This document shows positions 1-11,021 of a stretch of DNA of 64,000 nucleotides, in pieces; positions within the stretch are counted from its first letter, which is position 1, and every line of letters starts with the position of its first letter. Made by a program: the position numbers and the translations under genes. Origin of the DNA: Plutella xylostella (lineage: Eukaryota; Arthropoda; Insecta; Lepidoptera; Plutellidae); NCBI RefSeq assembly GCF_932276165.1, contig NC_063997.1:11170001-11234000 (forward strand). The letters run 5' to 3'. The notes beneath the pieces are model-generated. The model worked only from the letters and a program-made list of their open reading frames with translations. It did no database searches and was not told where the DNA came from.

Positions 1-2428
1 ATTCTAACTTCATAATGTTATATATTCCATTAAAATTTCAAAGCACTCCGTCGAGGCCTAATAATTGAAAATTGAGCATCTAAATTTCTAACATATTATT
101 AAATTTATGAATTAAGATGAATAATGTTCTCTAAATCCTGAAAGTAGTAAATTGAATTATGAAATTTAGTAGTTAAAGTCGATTTTAGCTAAACTTTACC
201 GGCTTTCACGAGTTTCGGGCCTTTTATGATTCAAATTACAAATGAGACTTGAAATGAACATATTTCTAGCTTATCTGTGAGTAACATAAATGGTGGTTTG
301 ATGGATTCCATAGATATAATGTAGGCCTTGGTAACTTTTGATTAATTAATTGGAAAATTTCTGACTAATCCAAGCATCTGTGTCCGAGGAAACTTCGAAG
401 CGGTGAAGCCTGAAAATAGCGAGTTAGACGAATTCAGGCGAAATTTTTAGGACCAATTTATTGTTTGAAGCGCCACAATATGGGTCTGTGTGAAAGAAAG
501 GCTTTGATTTTTAGTATTTAAAATGCTTTCTTCAAACCATCGAATAGGTACTTATTTTTTTCTGTTGTTTAGAATGACTCACCTGAGTCATTATATTTTG
601 GCTTACTAATAATACTATACAACTTTTGCAACATCTTGTATAATAAAATTATGTGACGTTACTTCTTATTACTCATATAAGCTTTAGTTTGTATCAAGAT
701 GAATTTATAACATATTCAACCGCGCGCAGAAACACTTACTCTGTTTCGGAAAGTTCGAGAACTTAGTGAAATGACGAAGTTCCTGTTGTTTGAAATATTC
801 GAGTGTTTTGTACAAACAATTTGAATAGCGGGAAAGTTTCATTTTCATCCCGGATCCATTGTCAAAAGTTTTGGACGCCATGACTGAAATGGCATTACTG
901 AAAAACTAAATTTAGTTAAACTGAAAGTGAGAAATACGTCTAATTTGTATGATTGACATTCACTAAAAGATATCCGAATATAGACACTTACTTAAATATA
1001 TTTTTTTTTATTAAAATAGGGAAGTCACCTCTTATTGGTGACGAAATTTTACCTACTTACCTTCAATGGCCAGCTGAAAACCAGAGCACAACTTTATTAT
1101 GCTGAGCTGGTAGCTTTGTTATTATTATCAATAAAATGCGGATTTAACTCCGACAAACGCACATTCATAACAATAATTTCGGAAGAAACAGCAACTCCAA
1201 TCTCTTTAACTGCAGATGTATAAAAACCATAATAGTAATGTAAAGCAATAAAGTATTATATAAACCGACGGCATAAGTTTATGATTTGTCTCCGCTTTGC
1301 CGGAATCGCTCTTGCTATTTTACGAGTCTACTCGTTTTATTACAGTCGTCAAATAGATTCCGACAAAATGTGATGAAGTTCAGAGCCTTTTTATCTAAAT
1401 ATTGCTAAACTGAAAGCTATTAGAACGATAAATAATGGCTATCTTCTTTTGACCGAACATACGCCACATTGACGTATAAGGTTGAGGCCCCATTAATGCG
1501 TTGCTTTGTCACAGTCGTAGCGTCGACGATTTTCTGTGGGGTGAAAGTACCTGCACGTCACGTGCAGTATCTTCAACGTCTAAACTACCTTCCTAAGCTT
1601 GGACCATTTCCCACTACGTTGGTCCACTGCGGATTGGTGGGTTCACATATCTATTTGTGCTAAATATAGACATGCAGATTTCTTCATGATGTTTTCCTTC
1701 ACCGTGACAGCGATATGGTATACAATGTACTTAAATTCAAAAAACTTATTAGTACATGTCAGCGCTTGGATAAGAACCCGCATCTCTGGCATGAGAAGCG
1801 AGCGCTTACCCGAATGAGCTACCATCTCTCTCAATCTAAATTAACACAGGCAACTTTTTATCCCGGAATTCCCACTGAAAATCTTTTCATAGCGAATAAA
1901 ATAAAATAGCGGGCAACGGCTAATTTCCAACAGTTAAATGCTTCGAGGAACTATCTAATAATATAAAATTAATACTCTTCTTTATGAAACTCTATAATTA
2001 CTACCTCTATGCAATATTTCACGACCCCTGCATTCGTTCTTTGTCCTAAAGAATTTACAAGGAAAAGGAATTTATATTAAAATTCTTACTTACTTGTAGG
2101 TAAGGCTGCTGGGAAATTATTTGTATAAATAAGCAAGTGAGATCGTAAGGATCCGATCCATCCCCAAAATCAACATTCAAAGTTTTAAGGTGTTGACTAG
2201 CATTGAATTTTTGCTCATTGAGAGCACGTTAAAATTAAAATATTTGACATAAGAGTAGCGAGCCAAGCAACTCGATACAGCTATACAATTTTAAGGTAAC
2301 ATCAGTCACCGATATTGAATATTGACTCGATGTGAATAATTGTATATTTTCAAGCTGTATTGTATTTATAGTTTTATCAAGAAGCTCCTGCTCGCTGTAT
2401 TGTATATGGAGTAGGTTAGCGTTAGATT
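1..2428. other. AT-rich non-coding stretch
   Basis: I see no supported gene here; the short open frames have no recognisable domain and no splice context. It holds two decayed repeat traces: 571-643 (a TGACTCA / GCAACATCTTGTA unit) and about 1058-1110 (CCAGCTGAAAACCAG followed by GCTGAGCTGG, also found near 6541). Otherwise it is diverged intergenic or intronic DNA. Confidence 0.6.
571..643. repeat. Decayed copy of the 'TTTTGCAACATCCTGTA' repeat
   Basis: Reads AGAATGACTCACC, then TTTTGGCTTACT, then TTTTGCAACATCTTGTA. The same ordered blocks recur at 3548-3765, 4103-4165, 14140-14247 and, in shorter form, at 62857 and 63741. Confidence 0.5.
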
Positions 2429-2504
2429 AACGAGCAATGAAAAAGTTCAACCTGCCATTGCCGTGCCATTTGTCAGTAGAACTTTTTAATTGCTAGTGAG
2501 TGTA
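2429..2504. mobile_element. Short MITE of the CACTCACG-AGCAATG family
   Basis: Left end CGAGCAATGAAAAAGTT is mirrored by right end AACTTTTTAATTGCTAGTGAG. The same termini occur at 5722, 33871, 45626 and 55469. This is an internally deleted 76-bp copy. Confidence 0.55.
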
Positions 2505-3305
2505 TTTTTTTTTATGTAGCCATTTCAGTGTCCTTCTGCTGGGCAAAGGCCTCCCCATGTTCACTCCACACGTCTCTATTGTCGACCACCTGGCGCCAAT
2601 CCGGCAAAAATCTGTCCAGGTCGTCCCGCCATCTCCGCCTAGGTCTACCTGGGCGCCTGCGTCCGTCGCTCGGCATCCACTCGGTTATAATTTTTGCCCA
2701 CCGGTCCGGGTGCATTCGCATGACGTGGCCTGCCCAGGCCCACTTCAGCTTAGCGGTCTGTGCACCTACGTCTTTTATGCGAGTGGCGGAGCGCAGTGTG
2801 GTGTTTCTGACGCGGTCTAGCCTGGTCACACCCAGTATGCTACGCTCCGTTGCAAACCTTCAGCCTAGACTTCTGATGTTCCGTCAAAGACCAAGTCTGA
2901 GCGCCGTAGGTTAGGACGGGCAGGATACACGAGTCGAGGAGCTTCCGCTTGAGCGATAATGGTAGCTCTCCCTTCATTAAAGATTTCATAGACCAGAAGC
3001 TTTTCCAGGCGTTTTCAATCCGTCTTTCGACTTCTTTGTCTTGCCGGCTATGAAATGAAGCTCTGGCCTATCTGGATCTGGCCTAGATAAAGGTACTCCT
3101 CGACATACTGTATCTCCTGACCATCTACCTCAACCCTACGTTTTGCACTGTTACTCATGACTTTAGTCTTTGACCGGTTCATCTTCAGTCCAACCTCAAG
3201 TCTCGCCGACGGCGAAGCGACTTTGAAGGTCTTCTAGCATTGTTTGAAGTGCTGGTGCAGAAATGGCGAACAGGACTATGTCATCAGCGAAGCGAAGATT
3301 TGTGA
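2505..3305 (-). pseudogene. RTE-type LINE, 3' part of the ORF, broken
   Basis: On the minus strand a 105-residue open frame (2829-2512) carries the C-terminal signature of RTE-clade polyproteins: LKWAWAGHVMRM, then a GRRRPGRPRRRWRDDL stretch, ending EAFAQQ before the stop. This block follows the reverse transcriptase and contains no catalytic residues. Upstream at about 3300-3230 the minus strand reads RFADDIVLF, the RT active-site box, but that frame soon meets a stop, so the two parts are out of frame. The element is 5'-truncated and not functional. A related 3' fragment lies at 40078-40405. Confidence 0.8.
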
Positions 3306-3547
3306 GTGTATTTATAATAATATATTTAACCGTGTGTTGTTTAACCGCACTGAGAGTATATTTCAGTCATCACCTTAAGATATGTTTCTAAGGCTATAAA
3401 TATTCTCCTTTTTGTAAAACGTTATAACCGTCACAAATTTTCTCTTTTTTCCTCAAAGAAGCAATATTTTCTTGTCGGTGTATAACAAAAACTTCGGAGT
3501 TGGTGCCTGCCTCCTTTAGATAAGGTCGTGGCTCGAGCCAGCTCCAG

Positions 3548-3765
3548 GGGGGTCACTATGACTTTATAAACTCTAAGTAAGCTGGAAGGGTGGTGACACT
3601 GCGAAATTTTGTAGATTGTCGAAAAAAAAAATCACGTCACGAAAGTTTCTATGTTAAAGCAAAATCTAGCGAATTTCCAAAAATCGTATAACATAAGTTG
3701 TTCAGAATAACCCCTTGAGTCACCCCCCTTTTTGTCTTAGCATAACTGTTTTGCAACATCCTGTA
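3548..3765. repeat. Dispersed repeat, GTCACT...GCAACATCCTGTA
   Basis: Ordered blocks shared with the cores of the two TTAA elements (about 18945-19165 and 58300-58510): GGGTCA, a central block reading GAATTTCCAAAAATCGTA, TTGTTCAGAATAACCCCTTG, then TTTTGCAACATCCTGTA. Confidence 0.55.
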
Positions 3766-4102
3766 CTGTACCTATAGCACCTTTGCAAAACCTGTATAGT
3801 GACAGGGTGGCAGCGGCAGCGCTCTTATTCAAAAGTCAGAGTAGACCTGCAGTACTATTAAAAGTTAAAATTGACGGGAAAAGTTCATTCTCTTTAAAAA
3901 TATATTATTTCTATAACTAGGTACAACTTCCATAACTTCGAAACAGCTCGTGCAAACGTTCTGAGATAAATACATTTTTATTTAATTTATATTGTGAGAG
4001 GTTATTATTACATCACTGGATGTTCCATAAGAGGTACAAATACAAGAACGTGATCTATTTTCGCCAATTTTAAAAAGTCGTAGTTCAAAAGTAAAATTGT
4101 TT

Positions 4103-4165
4103 TCAATGACACCCTGGGTCATTTTGTTTCGGCTTACTCTGTACCCTTTTTATAACATCCTGTAT
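4103..4165. repeat. Short copy of the GCAACATCCTGTA repeat
   Basis: Reads TCAATGACACCCTGGGTCA, GTTTCGGCTTACT, then TATAACATCCTGTAT. It matches the distal half of the family. Confidence 0.45.
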
Positions 4166-5721
4166 AGAGCGTGGTTTTTCCCTTTTCCATATCAATATAC
4201 GCGTACATTACAGAGCTACTGAGCAAATTTCATTATGGGACTAAAGTTGTAATTTCAACTTTCACTAAAGTTCGGAAACTAATCAACTGTTTTTTGGTAT
4301 TCAGAAAAAAAACACAGGCTGTTTCCTAAAGTGTCCCCTTTAAATTAACTAATAATGGATGCACGAACAGTTTAGTGATTAAAGTGTCGACTTCCCAACA
4401 GCTGAGTGGCAGGTTCGCCCTAATACCCTCTACTCAGTGTCAAACGACGGTCTAGCTTAGCATAAATAAGTTTGTAGGGCTCTGTATTCTGTTTCACAAA
4501 TTCTGTCAATATTAATGGGTGTCAGTTTTTTTTTACTTTTTAAATTGTCTCTGACACATTACTTTTTTTTAAAGTGTGTTGAACTCGCTCTACGGTTTAA
4601 CTTTTTGCGATACGATTTTAAAAAAGAAATGTTTACTTTAGGATTTTTATATTAAATTTATTGTCATAAAACATATTATGTTATTTATATTTCTGCGACA
4701 AAAATATCGCGCTACAAAAATTCATACGCGTAGGGCGTAAAGGCCGAACGAAACAGGTGTCATTTGCTATTCCAGGAAATTATCACATTTTAATTACAAT
4801 TCGTCCCAAAAAGAACCATTAAAAGTTTCAATTTTTTGTGAAGGCTGAGTGGGCCAGATGTCGCTGAACATATTAAAAAGTTAAAAATGAATGCTCTAAG
4901 TTTGGGTCCAACTGCTGAAAGACTGGCTCGAGCCGAAGTTCAATATTCATCGCAGTTGTAAACAAGGACCCTTAAATTCTTTTGCTTGAATTATAACCTG
5001 CTAAATATTCATTTTCTTTTACGAGATTTTTCCTTAATGTTTTTCGCGTCTCTTGAGCTTTTTAGGATTTATGTTTAAGTAGGAAGTTTGGAACCTCATT
5101 AGGTATCATTATAAGGAAGTTACTCTTATCACCTACTTAAAAAAAAAAAAAAAATTAAAATTTGAACTGTTTATTTCATAAAAAAGGTTAATTGGATAAA
5201 TTAGTAATTCCCGGGTTTAATCTTTACATATTTGAGATTTTTATCCCTGGGAAGGTTGCCCTCATTTACATAACTATGTGGTTATAATTAAGTGCCTTAT
5301 CAATACAAACATAGTACAATTATCATTCTGGATGTGAATTATCTGCACGTACATCCCCTTCTTTCTTATATCTGTCATATATATATAGTAACGTTTAAGT
5401 AAACTTCGAACTTGCTTTGGATTTGCATCTCTTACATTATTTATTAAAGTTTTTGGTAGTGAGTTTAATATATGGGGTAGGCTGTACGTCCAAATTCTTC
5501 TTCCGTATTCGTTATTACAATTAGGTATATTGAATCTTCTAACCATACGAGGATAATTTCTTTGATCTGTATCATAAAACCTATTTTATTTAGGTCACAT
5601 GGGCTTACATTGAATTTGTTTCGGTATTTGGTAAAAAAAACACCCCAAAAAAGGTCTACCTAAAAAATTCACCTAAACTATTGTGTAGCAATAACAAAAT
5701 CTACTAACTATAAGGATATTA

Positions 5722-5920
5722 TACACTCACGGGCAATGAAAAGGTTCCACTGAGAAAAGCACCAAATTACTCCTAAACGGAAATTCTGAACTACATGAAC
5801 ATTGAACATTGAAACATTTAACAGAGCATCAAGATATAGGTACCAACTAAAAAAAGGTAACATTTTGTTCAAAGTTTAAATAAAATGTTTGAAAAAATTG
5901 GGGGTGTTTAGTGAGTGTAG
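5722..5920. mobile_element. MITE, CACTCACGGGCAATG family
   Basis: Starts TACACTCACGGGCAATG then AAAAGGTTCCACTGAG, followed by CACCAAATTACTCCTAAACGG, which also occurs at 14755. Ends near GTGTTTAGTGAGTGTAG. Ends are degenerate; no coding capacity. Confidence 0.55.
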
Positions 5921-6154
5921 ACTGTCGTTTATTTTTGAAAGTAGCTTCCGTTCATCGCATAGAGGTCCGTTAAACTATTGGGTAACAGGGGTCACTCCAG
6001 CATATACGAATAAGTGTTGGTGCGCTACAGAGGTCAGCTAACCTTTCCGCACTGGTGGAGTTGCAGCAACTAGTCTACTTACATTTGGAACCTTATTATT
6101 ATTCATGATTTATTAATAAACTTAGTACCTATTATAATTATGTCTTATTATTAA

Positions 6155-6420
6155 GACGACCGAATGGCGTAGTGGTTAGTGACCCTGACTACTGAGCCGA
6201 TGGTCCCGGGTTCGATTCCCGGCTGGGGCAGATGTTTGTTTAAACACAGATATTTGTTCTCGGGTCTTGGATGTGCCCGTAAAATGGCAATAGGCCCGCC
6301 CCCTATTACATTGGGACTAACATAACACTCTGGCGAAAAGTGGGTGCAGCAATGCACCTCTGCCTACCCCGCAAGGGAGTACATTAGTACAAGGCGTGAG
6401 TGCGTGTTATTTTTTTTTTC
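6155..6420 (+). mobile_element. tRNA-derived SINE, body type 1
   Basis: The head resembles a tRNA gene with both internal RNA polymerase III promoter boxes: A box TGGCGTAGTGG at 6165-6175 and B box GGTTCGATTCC at 6209-6219. The body reads GTGCCCGTAAAATGGCAATAG and ends AAGGGAGTACATTAGTACAAG, with a T-rich tail near 6410. The copy at 57381 has the same body. A functional tRNA is ruled out because the 3' half does not fold back on an acceptor stem and runs straight into the SINE body. Confidence 0.82.
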
Positions 6421-6499
6421 TTATTATTTAAATGTATAATTTTATAGAATGTACTTGCATATGTTTATATCTATTTATATACATACTTAGCTTATTTAA

Positions 6500-6745
6500 A
6501 CATATATACACTCGCGTTCGTGACTGAGGTCATCATATTAAGGGCCAGCTGAAAACCAGCGCTGTGACTGTGGCCAATGCCACAGCACATGCTGATCTGG
6601 TGCCGTTTTGACGCTCTGGACAGCAACCTTGTTTGTTTGTTTGTACTGTATTGTATTATTTTCTGTACTTACTTATTTTGTTGTTTTATTTTTTTTCTTT
6701 TTGTTGTTCCGTCTCAGTGTGTCAAATAAATGTTTCTTTCTTTAC
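6500..6745 (+). repeat. Probable LINE or SINE 3' end
   Basis: Contains AGGGCCAGCTGAAAACCAGC and GCTGATCTGG, a stem-forming pair shared with about 1058-1110. It ends in GTGTCAAATAAATG followed by a short TTTC repeat, a polyadenylation-like signal with a microsatellite tail typical of CR1/Jockey-group 3' ends. No protein match is available. Confidence 0.4.
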
Positions 6746-8000
6746 ATTATTATTATTTCCAGGTTGCAATCATGGCTGATATATTTACTCTAATCATGGG
6801 TGTTGGTGACCACTATGTATATGTATGGGAGAGCCGTGTCCCAGAAGTAGGGACGCAATGGGTTGTGACGACTAGAAGTTGGACCATCTATCAAAATAAT
6901 TAAATTAAGATGATTACACAGTTACGGTAGTCAAATGAGCTAGCAATAGCAGTAACTAACAACATCAGCTAGATCGATATGACGTCAGTTAAAATTAACG
7001 ACTTTCTATAAACGATAAGTCGTTCTAAAGGTTAACATCATAATTATTGCTAGTAAAACGGATCTGTGCCAAAAAGGCTACGGCTAGTATAGAAAAAAAC
7101 CATTAACATTGTAAAATGTAATTAAATGCTACATTATTTAAAGATTATACTGGCACTAAGTATTCAGCATTACTTATCCGCTATGTTTTTACCTACTTAA
7201 AATAAGGCAGATGGATTTAAAAAATGAAATAATTTTGAACCTTCAGAAGTTACACGAAAAACCACTTTACGTGCCGCTGTCGATGTCGGCTTAGATAATT
7301 TCGCTGTTGGATTTAAAATCTTTATTACTTATCACACTCATCACCTCAAGTAAAGTACACTCGAGATATAAAGTAAATGGCAGCCATTAAAGCGTGTTCA
7401 AGTGTACAGTGGGGTAAAAGTAAAATGTTAATGCCATTAGTAATTTTACTCACATCGTCTCGTAGCCGACAGCCTCCGGAGCGGCGCCAACCGCAATTTG
7501 CGTTAAAAAAATAACGGCTGTTTTTTTACGGGAAACCCAACACTTCAGTTTTATATCATTTAAATGACAAATACTTTTACTGTCTTGTTCTTGCAGAGCT
7601 ATTGAGTCGAGGCTAATTGACGGCGACTTGTTGGGATTGATTTGATTTGAGTTGGAATTTTACATAAATTAATTAAGAAACCCGAAGCATTTCCGTTTCA
7701 AAGTTATTTTAATTAAGCAACAAAGTATTTAGTATTTTACGAACTTTTATTGTATATTTTCATTCAATGTAAGCAACACTGAAAAAAGTCATGAATAACT
7801 TACACGTAAAAGCAATTTAAACAAAACGTAACAAAAGTTCAAACTTTAACGGACACTTTACCAGTCACTGCACTTTGAAAAATCCATCCAATCAAAACGT
7901 AAAAAACCGTGTTTCAACTGCGAATTAGAAAACAAACAAAAAGCAATCGGCGTGAAAATCAAAAACCGAACGGTGTCAATTAGCCAACATACGACGTCGG
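6746..8000. other. Non-coding, nothing recognised
   Basis: AT-rich sequence without a supported gene, repeat family or splice-bounded exon. Confidence 0.5.
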
Positions 8001-8370
8001 AAAATTCAAAAAAGGAAGAGTTCGAAGTTCGAAAGTTGTTCGACCGTTGGGCGGCGACGCGCGCTCGGGAGCGATCCTCGCTTGTGACTAACCTCCGCGG
8101 CGTCTCTATGCCGCCGCTACGAACATCGGTCCTGCCAGTCGGGGACCTCAGGAATGAAACCTCGTCTCCACTTGCCAATATTTACCAAACCTTCTAATGA
8201 GAACTTGTTTGCGATCCGACAAAAATAGTTCTGTGATTTGTTTAACGTGTTGATTCTGTTTGCTGTGGGTACATGCAGACATGGGCGTGACGCGCGCTGA
8301 TTGGCTAATGATGACAGACGGTTATGGCGCCAGTTTACGTTTACCGCCGCACTTTCCACGTTTTATTTAC
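8000..8370. promoter_or_regulatory. GC/CpG-rich island, possible promoter
   Basis: This stretch is rich in CpG (GGCGACGCGCGCTCGGGAGCG; TCCGCGGCG) within AT-rich surroundings. It carries an inverted CCAAT box (GATTGGCTAATG at about 8299) beside GGGCGTGACGCGCG. An 81-residue plus frame (7952-8197) and an 80-residue minus frame (8359-8117) cross it, but neither shows a domain or a convincing splice donor, so I do not call a CDS. It could be the 5' end of a gene whose other exons lie outside the window. Confidence 0.3.
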
Positions 8371-9184
8371 GTAGCTGATTTCAAAGTTGCTGTGTAAGAA
8401 AAGTTACGGGAAAAAAACTTTTCTTTTCTTTTCCTGCGTATGTTCAAAGCTCCAGGACTAAAGAGAGTTGTATTAACTTGTTGATTCAAATGAATGTAAG
8501 ATGCCACGTATCGAGTGCCAAGCGTAGGTAGGAATCGTTTCAGCCGGGGAACGAAATTCACAAATTGCACTGGAATTGATAAGACTAATTTGTTATAATT
8601 TGGTTAAATTACCGATCTATTGTCCATACTATGGAATTTTTTATTGAATGATGAGCTTTCATCGACCTCTCTTTTATTCTAAACGTTTCTCAACATGTAT
8701 TTTAATAAATAATAAGTGGTCTAACAAGACAAAATTTTATAACTTAATGACAACTTTGTTTGTTCAATATAGATACATATACCTAGGTACACTTTATTCT
8801 AATTACTGTATCTTCATCCAACTTGCTATGTCGTGAATCCAAAGGTACCAGGGTCCAAAAAGCGTAGTCATTTTTTGGTAAGCAAATTAAGGTGGGTTCT
8901 ACATAGAAAACTCATAATATACTTTTTTTGCCTTTGAGTCTTAAAAAATCACGTGTTGCTAATTTATAAAAGTGCAGTAAGAAAGACGCCGTCACCATCA
9001 CTTCAGCCGTTCACTTTAATACGTGTTATATGAGTCACTGTGATGGATCACCGGCGATATTGCTTCTCGGCCTTAGATTAACAATATACCAACAAGATGG
9101 AGTGTTAAATACAAAAAAATACAAAAAAAACTGTTTACATTTTGTTTACTGACAAACCATTTTTATTTCAACCTGATGATAACC

Positions 9185-9450
9185 ATTGTATTTATTTATT
9201 TATTTATTGGCACGTCAACAGCACACACTACAAACATTGAATTAAAAGTAAGTTTATAATAATGTAGGTCCGAAGTGTGCACACATAACAGACATGCACA
9301 GCATTTACAAATAACGTATTAAATTAAATTACAATTAAATTACAAAATATAGGCAAAAAACATGCAATATTAATTAAGATATAAAATTTATACAATAAAA
9401 TGAAATAAAACTTTATATACAAATAAAAAATAATAATTAATTAGTGTACC
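9185..9450 (-). repeat. Possible LINE 3' tail (TAAA repeat)
   Basis: On the minus strand the sequence ends GTGCCAATAAATAAATAAAT, an AATAAA-type signal merging into a TAAA repeat, as in the 3' ends of many insect LINEs. The adjoining sequence is A-rich with no coding frame. Confidence 0.3.
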
Positions 9451-9984
9451 AATAAATATAGTCACAAACTACTACTGCTAATTCAAAATAGGAGCTCAGT
9501 GATAGAACAGTGGTGTTAAGTGTAAAGTCTTTTCATTTGCACTGACGTTTCATCTTGTTCATATATTGTTAATCTAATGTCTCAGCCTTCCAATATGCAC
9601 CTTCACGTTACAAGGGCCATTCTACTCGGTGGCCTCTAAGTCTGGGTGTTAAGGGCGAGATTAATTGTGCTCAGATTTATTGATTCGGAATGATTGACAC
9701 ATTGTTAATTGCGTAAACGTGACTAAGAAAACTCTAGGTACAAGAGTGATTACATGTTTCTCTTATTTCTGTTTAAGTACTGCTTAACTTGAAATTCGCT
9801 AAGCTTAAAGCTCATTCTATATTTACATTATAATTTCATATGTTAAAAAATTGAGCTTTTTTTAAGATAATCCAAACTATATTACCAGAGAACACCAGAG
9901 TATCCATACCTATCCTCTTAAAATAAATATTGCGTCTTTGCTGTAAAAATCTTTATAGTTATTATCAATTTAAGAGCGGACCTG
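9451..9984. other. Non-coding, nothing recognised
   Basis: AT-rich; no gene, repeat structure or exon supported. Confidence 0.45.
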
Positions 9985-10110
9985 ATGACAAGTGGCCTAC
10001 GTGCCTGGGATGGAAGATATAATAGATATCACGGTTATTTACCGGCTAAAGGTAAGCGTCTACCTATCGGTATAATACGTATCGGATCAAACGGATCTTC
10101 ATATATCTAT

Positions 10111-10220
10111 GGAGAGACGGCGGCGGCGGCGTCGGTAATGCCGGTGAAGTGGACGCACTTGTGTGAATTTCTATACAAAGAATATTGAATGCGATGCGTC
10201 CGTTGCGTGCGATGCTGAAA
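10111..10220 (+). repeat. Dispersed repeat fragment, partner at 45868
   Basis: Shares ACTTGTGTGAATTTCTATAC and neighbouring CGTCGGTAATGCCGGTGAAG with 45868-45965, both followed by a diverged CGTTGC/TGCGTACGAT stretch. It is probably part of a MITE. A GGC triplet repeat (ACGGCGGCGGCGGCG) occurs only in this copy. Confidence 0.5.
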
Positions 10221-10576
10221 GGTGTACGCTTAGCTTCACGTCGCCCGATCGCTTCATCGGCCATTACGTAACCGGTTATTAAGTTAGATAAAAACTTTAC
10301 GATATTCGTAAAGTTTCCTCAAAAGGAAATTACGTTTGAGAAGAATCTCCCATGTACCTACGAGAATATAAAGAACTCCACGAACATTGTTTTCTTTTGT
10401 GTTTTTAACACAAAGTGAACCGGAATATTGGTCTTATTACGTAGGTATACTTATTGTAGATACCTACCTCATCTCTCACAGTATAAGTAACATAAAAATG
10501 TCCTTACCTAAATGCGATTGCACGAGCTTCGAAGTTATGGAAGTAGTTATAGAATTTAGGCTTATACTAAATGTAT

Positions 10577-10710
10577 GTACGGTGGCCTGCGCCTAAAAGT
10601 ATACAGGCGGAGTTTTTAAAATAGCGATCCCTGCTTGAGCAGCATGTGAGCTTGAGATCGCTATATTATAAAAACTCCGCCTGTATACTTTTAGGCGCAG
10701 GCCACCGTAC
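10577..10710. mobile_element. Fold-back MITE (134 bp hairpin)
   Basis: Arms 10577-10629 and 10656-10710 are inverted copies: GTACGGTGGCCTGCGCC at the left end is mirrored by GGCGCAGGCCACCGTAC at the right, and pairing continues to GATC. The loop is about 26 bp. No open frame. Confidence 0.8.
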
Positions 10711-11021
10711 ACTTTCTAAAATTAAAGATGTATAGTCAGGTGGATTTAGTGCGAAAAGCATTTCCTACATGCTGACCTGACTACAATATGTACTTAGACG
10801 AAATTATGTAATAATATTAATATATTTTTTGGATATGTTTTGTTTGTTTTTATTTAAGCCGATGACGGCGTTTGCGTCCTACTCATCATCACTTTAATTC
10901 TAAAAGCTTTACCCCCGAATCATAGATTTTTTCCACTTTAAAATAGGTTTACAATTACGTTATAATATACGAATTTTTATATATATATTTGTAAATACTT
11001 TTTGCTGTACTATCATAACAC

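Larger units (their letters stand above)
3306..5720. other. Non-coding with dispersed repeat copies
   Basis: No gene is supported. Contains two copies of the GCAACATCCTGTA repeat (about 3548-3765 and 4103-4165), an A-rich run near 5140 and AT-rich sequence. The 90-residue minus-strand frame at 5546-5274 shows no domain I recognise. Confidence 0.5.

Noticed and set aside
6165..6230. Apparent tRNA gene with A and B boxes
   Set aside because: The 3' half has no acceptor stem and continues into a SINE body that recurs at 57381.
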